IMG/VR virus record: IMGVR_UViG_3300033153_004977
Location: 1-26,730 of that record
Source of the DNA: a virus
Length of the DNA: 26,730 bases
Direction: 5' to 3' (one strand)
The notes under the pieces are model-generated. The model did not search any database. It was given only the letters and a program-made list of their open reading frames with translations, and was not told the DNA's origin. The translations under genes were made by a program, and so were the position numbers. Below are positions 15,021 to 21,830 of the stretch, piece by piece; within the stretch, counting starts at the first letter, position 1; each line of letters opens with the position of its first letter.

Positions 15021-15037
15021 TTGAATTTCCTTATAAA

Positions 15038-15109
15038 TTGGACCGACTGGACTTGAACCAGCACTGCCGGATTTTCAGTCCGGTGCTCTTCCAATTGAGC
15101 TACGGTCCA
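15038..15109 (-). tRNA. tRNA-Phe (anticodon GAA)
   Basis: A 72-nt cloverleaf: acceptor TGGACCG/CGGTCCA, D-stem GCTC/GAGC, anticodon stem CCGGA/TCCGG around CTGAAAA (U33, anticodon GAA), T-arm GCTGG-TTCAAGT-CCAGT with one G-U pair. CCA is not encoded. It follows tRNA-Asn by about 35 nt in the same direction. Confidence 0.92.
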
Positions 15110-15126
15110 AAATACCGTTGATTCGT

Positions 15127-15154
15127 CAAGTTGTGGTGGGCAAGTTGTGGTGGG
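15127..15154. repeat. 14-bp tandem duplication at the tRNA-Asn 3' end
   Basis: CAAGTTGTGGTGGG occurs twice back to back (15127-15140, 15141-15154). The inner copy includes the 3' acceptor strand of tRNA-Asn and the outer copy repeats it outside the gene. It may be a slippage duplication, or the scar of an element that used the tRNA end as a site. Confidence 0.7.
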
Positions 15155-15218
15155 AGGACTTGAATCTCTGATTGTCTGGATAACAATCGGATGTTCAACT
15201 CAACCGAACTACACCACA
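15145..15218 (-). tRNA. tRNA-Asn (anticodon GUU), imperfect stems
   Basis: A 74-nt frame with a perfect 7-bp acceptor (TGTGGTG/CACCACA), D-stem GTTC/GAAC, and loop TTGTTAT giving anticodon GUU with U33. The anticodon stem TCCGA/CCAGA has two mismatches (29-41, 31-39), and the T-stem AGAGA/CCTCC has two (49-65, 53-61); all four are A-C oppositions. It is either a decaying gene, or tolerates A+-C pairs, or is repaired by editing. Its first 10 nt hold the stop codon of the PQ-loop gene (TAG at 15209-15211). CCA is not encoded. Confidence 0.6.
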
Positions 15219-15469
15219 CGGGGTCGAAACCAGTACCACAATATCACACTGATACAGAACAGATTCATGAAGTAATTGAAAAGCAACCACGCTACCACTC
15301 CGAACTCTCCAATGGTCGCGACCACATAACAGACCTCACCAGTCCACCATAACAACAATGTCGGAAGGGATAGACCATGTGCATGACCTTGGCAATAGCA
15401 TTTGTAAGTTTGAGGCACACCGCTAAAAGCCAGACACAGAGAGCCTATCCATCCGATTACTGTGATCAT
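15209..15469 (-). CDS. PQ-loop (SemiSWEET-like) membrane protein
   Basis: 86 aa, the size of bacterial SemiSWEETs. Three hydrophobic helices are at about 2-20, 34-52 and 58-80. Gly-Val-Pro-Gln in LAFSGVPQTYKCY (about 13-25) is the PQ motif, followed by GHAHGLSLPTLLLWW, matching the GLS... stretch after TM1 in this family. SemiSWEETs dimerise to move sugars or other small solutes across the membrane. The start ATG is preceded by GAGCGGAA. The gene ends inside tRNA-Asn. Transporter fold is likely; the substrate is unknown. Confidence 0.75.
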   Translation of the reverse strand: MITVIGWIGSLCLAFSGVPQTYKCYCQGHAHGLSLPTLLLWWTGEVCYVVATIGEFGVVAWLLFNYFMNLFCISVILWYWFRPRVV

Positions 15470-15587
15470 TTCCGCTCAACAGCTTTCAATAGAGTTCATA
15501 GCTGATCCATGAGGGCTTGAGCCTTAATTAAATCAACGCGGATACATAGATCGATACTATTTCAATAGAAACATGGTTGACAAAATC

Positions 15588-15734
15588 TCATGATTGGTCA
15601 CGTTTCAAGCTCTCCAGGTATTCACGTTCGCTACGGCAGACCGGACGCCCAGAAATTTTCTCCGGGACATTCACCTTTTCAAGTTTATCATACATTCGCT
15701 CGAATGTCAAGTCAGATTCTTTCTTTTCTGACAT
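15588..15734 (-). CDS. small hypothetical, 48 aa
   Basis: MSEKKESDLTFERMYDKLEK, ending RSEREYLESLKRDQS. Strong ribosome site AGGAGAATAAAT just before the ATG at 15734. Highly charged and helical; no family is known. The following 118 nt (15470-15587) contain no credible gene; they carry a CTATT-GA-AATAG palindrome (about 15557-15568) and the PQ-loop leader. Confidence 0.6.
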   Translation of the reverse strand: MSEKKESDLTFERMYDKLEKVNVPEKISGRPVCRSEREYLESLKRDQS

Positions 15735-15736
15735 AT

Positions 15737-15988
15737 TTATTCTCCTGGGATTGGATTGAGCCATGCGAATTTGCCAGACCTAGCGAGCCAACAAACACCT
15801 TTGTAACCTGATTTGAGCCCTCTTCGCGGCTCTCGATTCATAGCATTTTGTCGTTTTGTCATTGGTCTCAAATTCTCACGTCGATTGTTAAGACCATCAA
15901 GTATATACCATTTCCATTGCATCAAATAATCGTAGTCCCGATCATCCACCAGGGCTTCCTTGCCCTTTGTCAAAGGTATCCTTTCCAT
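15737..15988 (-). pseudogene. HNH-AP2 endonuclease remnant, internal deletion and truncated tail
   Basis: 83 aa. The N-terminus (IPLTKGKEALVDDRDYDYLM, then QWKWYI) matches HNH-AP2 homing endonucleases such as the one at 21054-21532. It then jumps directly to LDGLNNRRENLRPMTKRQN, so about 35 residues that should carry the MHR...DHIN catalytic histidines are gone. The AP2 domain begins (SGYKGVCWLARSGKFAW) but stops after 20 residues. The reading frame is intact with GGAG eight bases upstream, so a short protein may still be made, but it cannot be an active nuclease. Confidence 0.75.
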
Positions 15989-15990
15989 GG

Positions 15991-17301
15991 TTACTCCAGA
16001 GTGATTCGATACCGCTGCGGACCTCTCGCCTCACGAATCGGGTCCTTCAAACGAATATCCATTCGCCAGGTAATCCCGTACTTCGGATTGACACCATGTA
16101 ACCACTGGAAAGGCTCCGAATATGCCGACAGGCTATTGTAGGCATAGGCGTCAGTCGCGGGCCACGGACCATTCATAATGATCTCAGTATCCTGCTCACC
16201 TACCATACCTTTCTGATGGAAGTGACCAACACAGTAATATCTGATCCTTGGGCAACCGGTGAGTAATGGACCAAGAGCTTGGAGTCGCTTCTGCCGTCGT
16301 TGGAGTCCATACCAGGGAATAGACATGGAAGACCTGATGTCGTCACCATGAGCGATGTTGAAGCCTACACCGTTGATGTCAAGGTTCACGGACCAAGCAT
16401 CGGGAATCAGGAATGATACGTTATCTATATCTTGACAGTGTAACTTCGCCATGAGACCTACGAGGTAATCCCAGTTGTCATGGGCTCCGTAATAGTCTTT
16501 CTTCGGCGTACGGCGACCGTGATTGCCAGGGACATAGACGACGTTCACTTGCTCAAAATGCGGCGCAAAGTCTCGATACATCAGGGCATGAAGTTGACCA
16601 ATGGCATACGCATTTTTCATCATGCGTCGAAAGTAAGATCGTCCGGCGGCTCCGTGGATTTCTCCACTAGTGAAGTCTCCATAGGCCAGCACATTGAGGA
16701 CAGGGAATCGGAACCTGGAAGACATGATGTCTTGAGTCCATTGGATTGTGGATTCCACAAGTCTCTCAGCGCGACAGCATGATATGGGGAAGTCATAGGT
16801 CTCCAACCCTCCACATTCATTCGGGTTGACGATTTGATCATGATGACCATCACTAAGATGTAAAACAGCGTGCTCGGTAATAAGACCTTTCTTTGCAGAT
16901 TTCTTCCTGGCCTTAGGAAGTGGTTTAATAGGGATGATACGGTCAGTAAGGACACCAGTCATTGATTGAAAGAGACCATCAAGTTTTGCACTAGCTTTAG
17001 CTTGTTTCCGAGCACGATTCCGTTCTTCTGTTAAGTGGAGAACTTCGCCCTGTAACTCAAGAATCTTCTTATTGGTCGGGTCATAGTCTTCAATTGGCTT
17101 CCGTTGACCACCTGCCTTTTTCGGAGCCGGTTTACCATGAGGCCATGGGACATCAGCATGAGCGCGTTCGTTTGCAATCTCGCTAACAAGTGATCGACTA
17201 ATCTTGTATTTCTTTGCCAATTCTTTTTGTGACCCCACACAATCTGTGAGGTCTTGTTTTAGCAAAGCAATTTTTGCCTTCGTGATCTTGGATTTCGCCA
17301 T
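15991..17301 (-). CDS. HTH-metallophosphoesterase fusion
   Basis: 436 aa from the ATG at 17301. Residues about 22-45 form an HTH (KELAKKYKISRSLVSEIANE), followed by a coiled linker (ILELQGEVLHLTEERNRARK). Calcineurin-like phosphoesterase motifs: LSDGHH (149-154), YGDFTSGE (about 207-214), VPGNHGRRT (257-265), IAHGDD (316-321), VGHFHQKG (358-365). These metal-dependent enzymes cut phosphodiesters or remove phosphates; with a DNA-binding tail a DNA or RNA substrate is likely, as for SbcD/Mre11 relatives, but no SbcC-like partner is present. A terminator lies in its leader, so the start is downstream of 17326. Confidence 0.85.
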   Translation of the reverse strand: MAKSKITKAKIALLKQDLTDCVGSQKELAKKYKISRSLVSEIANERAHADVPWPHGKPAPKKAGGQRKPIEDYDPTNKKILELQGEVLHLTEERNRARKQAKASAKLDGLFQSMTGVLTDRIIPIKPLPKARKKSAKKGLITEHAVLHLSDGHHDQIVNPNECGGLETYDFPISCCRAERLVESTIQWTQDIMSSRFRFPVLNVLAYGDFTSGEIHGAAGRSYFRRMMKNAYAIGQLHALMYRDFAPHFEQVNVVYVPGNHGRRTPKKDYYGAHDNWDYLVGLMAKLHCQDIDNVSFLIPDAWSVNLDINGVGFNIAHGDDIRSSMSIPWYGLQRRQKRLQALGPLLTGCPRIRYYCVGHFHQKGMVGEQDTEIIMNGPWPATDAYAYNSLSAYSEPFQWLHGVNPKYGITWRMDIRLKDPIREARGPQRYRITLE

Positions 17302-17325
17302 GTGGGTGATTCCTTCTATACAGAG

Positions 17326-17357
17326 AAAACAACCCACAGGGTGAACCTGTGGGTTGT
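17326..17357 (-). terminator. Rho-independent terminator after the secreted protease
   Basis: A perfect 12-bp stem ACAACCCACAGG/CCTGTGGGTTGT (17329-17340 with 17346-17357) with a 5-nt loop. On the minus strand it is followed by TTTCTC, so it stops transcription coming from the protease gene. On the plus strand there is no T-run. It lies 40 nt after that gene and 25 nt before the next start, implying a separate promoter or partial read-through. Confidence 0.85.
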
Positions 17358-17396
17358 GTCAAATCCAACTAACCTTGAGTCTCTCCCTCGTACAGA

Positions 17397-18242
17397 TTAG
17401 CGTCCGTCGTCGAGCGGAATCTTCTTCATGTCAGCAGCACTCGGCATCGGGACTGTGGCGTCCATCGCCCATGCCATGTTGACGGTCTTCGCCCATTCCA
17501 GTTGTCGCCGTACAGGAACGTACCAAGCGAAGCCTTGAGCATCGCGGATACCTGCGGTCAACATACCAATGTATTGACCAGTCTCCTGGTTGAACACACC
17601 ACCGCCAGAAGAACCAGGGAACGATACGGCAGAAGTCTGGTCGTAGACGGCTTCAGCATAGTTGTCATCGAGAGCCAGGAGACGCCCTACCTGAGACGTG
17701 ACGCCGGTCGTAAATGAACAAGAACCAATATCGCCGAGCAGACTACCGACATGAATCAGTTCAGTACCAATGCCGGGAATCTCTTCGCCGAGATAAAATG
17801 TGGTTGTCTCACGGGTATAGTTCCGCATCCGAACTTCGAGTACGGCTTGATCGTCACCAGTTTCACAATTAGAAAAGCAAATCACTCGACAATCGAGATA
17901 CTCTTGCTTCACCTTACGACCGTCTTGGATGACTTCCTGGTAAATCTGGCAATCCTTAAAACCAACGACAATCCTCTCTGTGCCAGTTTCCCGGTCGATT
18001 ACTTTGCGTGTAGTGCGGAGATCATCGACGACATGGCCAGCAGTCCAGACATAGGACTTGTATATATCAGGAGCAACCTCCCGTGTGAATAGTGTTCCGG
18101 AGCCACGTCCGCGACCGTCCACACTAATGGTGACGCTGACGTTTCGCAAATTATCGATAACTTTCTGGTCGGTAACGGGAGCGGCAATACAGAATTGAGA
18201 CATCAACATCAGAGCCGCTACATAAGAAACAAGTCGTCTCAT
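17397..18242 (-). CDS. secreted trypsin-like serine protease
   Basis: 281 aa with a signal peptide (MRRLVSYVAALMLMSQFCIA, cleavage near AAP). Chymotrypsin-fold triad: His70 in VWTAGHVVDD, Asp130 or 131 in TGDDQAVLEV, Ser212 in FPGSSGGGVFN. It resembles the S1/DegP catalytic domain but has no PDZ domain. It is probably exported to the periplasm or medium and could degrade envelope proteins or process a phage protein. It is last in its transcription unit, followed by the terminator at 17326. Confidence 0.85.
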   Translation of the reverse strand: MRRLVSYVAALMLMSQFCIAAPVTDQKVIDNLRNVSVTISVDGRGRGSGTLFTREVAPDIYKSYVWTAGHVVDDLRTTRKVIDRETGTERIVVGFKDCQIYQEVIQDGRKVKQEYLDCRVICFSNCETGDDQAVLEVRMRNYTRETTTFYLGEEIPGIGTELIHVGSLLGDIGSCSFTTGVTSQVGRLLALDDNYAEAVYDQTSAVSFPGSSGGGVFNQETGQYIGMLTAGIRDAQGFAWYVPVRRQLEWAKTVNMAWAMDATVPMPSAADMKKIPLDDGR

Positions 18243-18277
18243 TTGAGACCTCCAAAAGAAGTGAAAGTGAAAGTGAA

Positions 18278-18583
18278 TTAGTCGTCTGATTCGTTACCAA
18301 AGTCTACATCAAGATCGATTTCAATGTCAAAATCCGTTTCGTGAATGGACTCAAATTGATCTAGCAGGGTCTCGAAGATAATATCCTCAAGTGTCTCACT
18401 GCTTCGTCCACTCACAAGTTCGATTATGACTACATCGCCTCCAATAAAATCAAACGAATTGCAAGATTCTCCGTACTCTTGCAGCCCAACATGAATGGCT
18501 TCGTGTATCTCTGAAGTCGGATTATCAAGAGTGGAAATCCACTCGATACTGAATGCCATGTAAAGACGTATTAGAGACATCAT
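18278..18583 (-). CDS. hypothetical acidic protein, 101 aa
   Basis: Starts MMSLIRLYMAFSIEWISTLD and ends in a very acidic tail (FDIEIDLDVDFGNESDD). The ATG at 18583 overlaps the helicase stop by ATGA and has GGAG nine bases upstream. No family is recognised. The acidic tail could mimic DNA or bind a basic partner such as the helicase, but that is speculation from charge and position. Confidence 0.6.
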   Translation of the reverse strand: MMSLIRLYMAFSIEWISTLDNPTSEIHEAIHVGLQEYGESCNSFDFIGGDVVIIELVSGRSSETLEDIIFETLLDQFESIHETDFDIEIDLDVDFGNESDD

Positions 18584-20526
18584 GGTGTATTCTCCTGAAC
18601 AGTCCACTGAATTCCCTTCATGATTTTACCCATCGTCATTAGTTCCAGTTTCCTGTTCTCTCTGATGATGTCGACAACACGCTCGTCGGTGGGTAAGTGG
18701 ATTAGATCAACAATGACACAACCAAGATTCTCATCCATACCCTTACGGTGGATGCGGTCCTCGGACTGGATGCGATACTCAGGTTTGAATGAGTTACTCC
18801 AATAGACGGCCATCCGGGCTTCCGTCAGCGTTAGCGACATGCCGCCCGACTCGGGGTGGGCCACGAAGGCAACCCGTGGGTTGTTCTCCAGGTCGGCCCA
18901 GAAATCGAGTGGCTCTGCGTCGGTGGTCATAGTTCCGTCTGGCAAGGTCACTTGAAAGCCACGGCCGTCACAACGTACAACTGCCCAACCTTCCTTATGG
19001 CAAATACTAACACAACGATCAACTGAACCAGTGAAACCGGCAAAGACTACGATTCGTCCAGTTTCTTCACATTCTTCAAGAAGATCCCGCAAGGCTTTCT
19101 CTTTCGGACATGGAACTTCACGAGTGATTCGCTTGATCTTCTTCATTTCGCCAGAACCATGGCACTTGGGGCACTTGACTTGTCGCTTCTCTAACTTATT
19201 GATTAGGTTATCCTCCAACAACGAGATGTCTTGATAAGACCGCTCAGTGCTTGGATTGAACCATTCGTCCACAATTCCTTTTGACTCCGGGCAATGGTTG
19301 CATGGTCGTGTTCCGTCATCTACGTCACGATACTGAAAACCATCCGACAATTCTCTCAGTAGTGTCATGCCTGTCATGGCATTAGGTGCCGCATCTACCA
19401 GCGTCTTTGCGACTCGCAAGAGTGACTTGCTTGGAGTGCATTCAATTTTTCGATAACGCTTATCAGGTAAGTTGAGACAATCCTTCTTGTGCTTGACAAC
19501 GACAAGCCCTTCGAGCCGCTCAAACATGTAGGCGACTTCATTCTTTGATGGCACAAACTCGTGATACTCGTCATTAGGTTCGTATGGATCCAGTTCGTGA
19601 GCACCTTCCTCAAATAGCTCTCCGCATAATGAACACTTGTTTTCGTTGTCACGCCAACCCATTGGTTTCCAGAATGTCCCGGTATCCAATTCATGCTTGA
19701 CCATGAATGCCAAACGTGATTGTATCGCTTTGATGTTGCCTTCCTTCAAGAAGCCCGGCCAAGCAATTTCACATTGGCTGAACCAGTCAGTCGGTTTCTT
19801 CGGAGACGGCGTCCCCGACATCAAAATACAATAACCATCCCACATGTTAGTAGAACGAATCAGACTGGCAAGTTTGAAAGCCGCCTTTGATCTCTGACTT
19901 GTCGATGTTTTCAGTCGGGATGATTCATCAAAAATGACACCGCCGGGTAGTGGATTACCTTTCTTGTATTCGTCCATGATACGCACGAGGTGCTCATAAG
20001 TCATATACTCGATGGTCGCACAAGTTTCCACAAAATTCCATTTGCGGAATTCACGTTGAATGTTCGACAAAGAAGTCTTGGGACCAACCCAATACCAATA
20101 TGGAACACCTGATCTCTCGATGACCTCTTGTGCAGACAATGTCTTCCCCACCCCCATCTCGGCTGCCCATATCTGATAATGATAGGATAGACCATGATTG
20201 GTCAAATCCTTCTGGTGTTCCATCAATGGTCGCGAGTACTCATGCTCAATCAGTGGTCGTTCAAACCACTCGTAGACATTCTTGCCCATCAGGTAATGAA
20301 GTTGGAACTGGTTGCGGAAATTGTCTTCCACAGACCACATCATCTTCTTTGGAGTATCATAGCCGTGCCATCGGCTACCACTCATAGCTTTGATTTCATC
20401 CTTCAAACCGAAAGGACTCTTCAGAAACCAAATGCGACCATCCTTGTACTCCAGCGTAACTGGGGCTTTGAGAAGAGTGCCACTGCTTGAACGGTATATC
20501 AGTTTCGTTTGTACTAATTTGGTCAT
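18580..20526 (-). CDS. SNF2-like SF2 helicase with inserted zinc clusters
   Basis: 648 aa. Motif I AAEMGVGKT (121-129), motif II VIFDESSR (Asp200-Glu201; DESS in place of DEAH), motif III LMSGTPSP (235-242), and motif VI QSEDRIHRKG (587-596) identify a two-domain SNF2/RapA-type translocase. An N-terminal 90-residue domain (WHGYDTPKKMMW) resembles that of phage UvsW/SNF2-like helicases. Cys clusters are inserted between the RecA lobes: CSLC (298-301) with downstream His residues, CNHC (409-412), and CPKCHGSGE..CP (452-474). It likely remodels branched DNA in replication and recombination. Confidence 0.88.
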   Translation of the reverse strand: MTKLVQTKLIYRSSSGTLLKAPVTLEYKDGRIWFLKSPFGLKDEIKAMSGSRWHGYDTPKKMMWSVEDNFRNQFQLHYLMGKNVYEWFERPLIEHEYSRPLMEHQKDLTNHGLSYHYQIWAAEMGVGKTLSAQEVIERSGVPYWYWVGPKTSLSNIQREFRKWNFVETCATIEYMTYEHLVRIMDEYKKGNPLPGGVIFDESSRLKTSTSQRSKAAFKLASLIRSTNMWDGYCILMSGTPSPKKPTDWFSQCEIAWPGFLKEGNIKAIQSRLAFMVKHELDTGTFWKPMGWRDNENKCSLCGELFEEGAHELDPYEPNDEYHEFVPSKNEVAYMFERLEGLVVVKHKKDCLNLPDKRYRKIECTPSKSLLRVAKTLVDAAPNAMTGMTLLRELSDGFQYRDVDDGTRPCNHCPESKGIVDEWFNPSTERSYQDISLLEDNLINKLEKRQVKCPKCHGSGEMKKIKRITREVPCPKEKALRDLLEECEETGRIVVFAGFTGSVDRCVSICHKEGWAVVRCDGRGFQVTLPDGTMTTDAEPLDFWADLENNPRVAFVAHPESGGMSLTLTEARMAVYWSNSFKPEYRIQSEDRIHRKGMDENLGCVIVDLIHLPTDERVVDIIRENRKLELMTMGKIMKGIQWTVQENTP

Positions 20527-21044
20527 TTTGGAGCCTCCAACAAAAATGTATGTTGGTCCCGTGATCCTTTCTTAATGCAATCACCCCATACATTCAAATT
20601 GGCAGCTTCAAACAGACCAAGCATTTTGTTGAAGAGATACCTCACGGATGGTTCTACATCAGGACTACATCCCGCGACCACGGCGTTTTTCCACTGAGCA
20701 AGAGTTCCAGTTACTAAGGCGGCATCAATACCTCTGACAACAGTCTCGGCAGTTGTAAAAGGCATCGACGAACAGTACTCCATTACATCCAGGATGTCCC
20801 TCTCGTCGGCTACCAATAACACAGAAAAAGAGACATGCGTCAATAAATGGGGTGGCAAACTCACAGGAGCATTTCTGTCCTTCATTGCCGCCAGACAGGA
20901 AAGGAATCTCTCACTATCACTCAACTGCTTGTGACTGGCGTCCGAGGAAGCCGCCGGTGAGTACCCGAACATCTCACGACTTGCCGAGAGGAATTTGGCG
21001 AAATCTATCGCAGGCTGTTGAACTAGAACTGCTATAGCATTCAT
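20523..21044 (-). CDS. hypothetical, about 173 aa
   Basis: Begins MNAIAVLVQQPAIDFAKFLS (a second ATG one codon upstream is closer to the ribosome site GAGGAGAA) and ends HTFLLEAPK. Mostly helical with no recognised motif. Internal features: a Ser/Ala-rich loop, and a LLTHVSFSVLLVADERDILD strand-helix. It overlaps the helicase start (ATGA), so the two are coupled, suggesting a helicase partner or regulator. Confidence 0.6.
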   Translation of the reverse strand: MNAIAVLVQQPAIDFAKFLSASREMFGYSPAASSDASHKQLSDSERFLSCLAAMKDRNAPVSLPPHLLTHVSFSVLLVADERDILDVMEYCSSMPFTTAETVVRGIDAALVTGTLAQWKNAVVAGCSPDVEPSVRYLFNKMLGLFEAANLNVWGDCIKKGSRDQHTFLLEAPK

Positions 21045-21053
21045 CATTTCTCC

Positions 21054-21362
21054 TCAGTGATGGGCGAACTCGCCTACAAGTTCTTCTCTCTTTTCCTGTA
21101 TAACGGCAGCGGCTTCAGGTATAGTGTCATAAAGGCCAAGATAATACTTTTTATCTTCAAAACCTATTTGAGCACGGTATTTACCTAGTCGTTTATCAAA
21201 GTAAACACCCTTAACACCAGTTGTGCTGTTCTTTTGTGCGCCTCGGTTGTGTAGATTCTGACTGACAGTTGCAGAACGCAGATTAGGACGTTGGTTGTTG
21301 AGTGGATTCTGATCCTTATGGTCAATCTGAGTAGTATCAATCCCCATCCGTTCAGCTATCAC
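21054..21362 (-). CDS. HNH-AP2 endonuclease, C-terminal part (split by frameshift)
   Basis: 102 aa from a GTG at 21362 (GTGATAGCT). It holds the second half of an HNH core (IAERMGIDTTQIDHKDQNPL, NNQRPNLRSAT) and an AP2 domain (TGVKGVYFDKRLGKYRAQIG ... YYLGLYDTIPEAAAVIQ). The first catalytic His of HNH proteins of this type lies in the upstream fragment (MHT). The frame is offset by a CA repeat; removing one CA from the CACACACA run would restore MHTVIAERMG. Translation could restart on the GTGA overlap. See the fragment at 21359-21532. Confidence 0.7.
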   Translation of the reverse strand: MIAERMGIDTTQIDHKDQNPLNNQRPNLRSATVSQNLHNRGAQKNSTTGVKGVYFDKRLGKYRAQIGFEDKKYYLGLYDTIPEAAAVIQEKREELVGEFAHH

Positions 21363-21532
21363 TGTGTGTGCATGAGGATGGTTTTCTTTTTGCCATTTAC
21401 TTTAGGTGAGTTTCGTGATGCTCGAAAGCCATTGCGAAACCAATGGGCGCACCACTTCCACTGTATCAGATATTCGTAGTCGATATCATCGACCAGAGCA
21501 ACTTGTCCTTGAGTCAGTTCAATCTCTTTCAT
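21359..21532 (-). CDS. HNH-AP2 endonuclease, N-terminal part (split by frameshift)
   Basis: 57 aa from the ATG at 21532 (ATG at 21538 is also possible; AGGG precedes both). IELTQGQVALVDDIDYEYLI, then QWKWCAHW, is the conserved N-terminal platform of HNH-AP2 proteins and is shared with the remnant at 15737-15988. The frame ends HTQ-stop straight after ILMH, exactly where the intact family continues to the catalytic core. Alone it would not be a nuclease. It follows tRNA-Met directly. Confidence 0.7.
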   Translation of the reverse strand: MKEIELTQGQVALVDDIDYEYLIQWKWCAHWFRNGFRASRNSPKVNGKKKTILMHTQ

Positions 21533-21549
21533 TTTCATCCCTGTTAAAG

Positions 21550-21623
21550 TAGCGGGTGCTGGATTTGAACCAGCGTTATGGGCGTATGAAACCCATGAGA
21601 TAACCAGACTTCTCGAACCCGCC
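21550..21623 (-). tRNA. tRNA-Met (anticodon CAU)
   Basis: A 74-nt cloverleaf: acceptor GGCGGGT/ACCCGCT with a G-U pair at position 1-72, D-stem GAGA/TCTC, anticodon stem TGGGT/GCCCA around TTCATAC (U33, anticodon CAU), T-arm GCTGG-TTCAAAT-CCAGC. CCA is not encoded. Elongator Met is most likely; a CAU anticodon read as Ile after lysidine modification cannot be excluded. Confidence 0.9.
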
Positions 21624-21628
21624 ATAGA

Positions 21629-21665
21629 CGAACTGTCCTGGGGCAGCCGTTCCCAGAACAGTTCG
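21629..21665 (-). other. large hairpin 5' of tRNA-Met
   Basis: An 8-bp stem CGAACTGT/ACAGTTCG, one C-A mismatch, then a 5-bp stem CTGGG/CCCAG and a 9-nt loop. It lies 10 nt after the small membrane gene and 5 nt before tRNA-Met. No T-run follows, so an RNase III processing site, mRNA-end stabiliser or weak terminator are all possible. Confidence 0.55.
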
Positions 21666-21675
21666 TATAAACGTC

Positions 21676-21810
21676 CTACCCCTGTCCAAGGATAACCAAG
21701 ATAACCTGGGCAACTTGGTCAGCGTAAGTTCCGCTGCCGACTAGAGCCGCCAACGCCAGAGCAATCACCCAAACCCATTTATTCTTCGCGTACTTCTTCA
21801 GAATCTCCAT
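21676..21810 (-). CDS. small membrane protein, 44 aa
   Basis: MEILKKYAKNKWVWVIALAL, then AALVGSGTYADQVAQVILVI and LGQG. One clear membrane helix (about 11-30) after a basic N-terminus, and a second weakly hydrophobic helix. A near-perfect ribosome site AGGAGG six bases upstream fixes the start at 21810; longer in-frame reading would run through a terminator hairpin. It has its own promoter-like element and attenuator-like leader (21831-21919), so its expression seems specially controlled. The name could be holin-like, toxin-like or other; no family is recognised. Confidence 0.65.
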   Translation of the reverse strand: MEILKKYAKNKWVWVIALALAALVGSGTYADQVAQVILVILGQG

Positions 21811-21830
21811 TTGAGCCTCCTTTTGTTTGA

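Noticed and set aside
16620-16955. 111-codon minus-strand ORF
   Set aside because: Out-of-frame shadow inside the metallophosphoesterase gene, whose five motifs are all in the other frame.
17326-17357. Bidirectional terminator
   Set aside because: Only the minus-strand side has a T-rich tail, and no plus-strand gene ends here.
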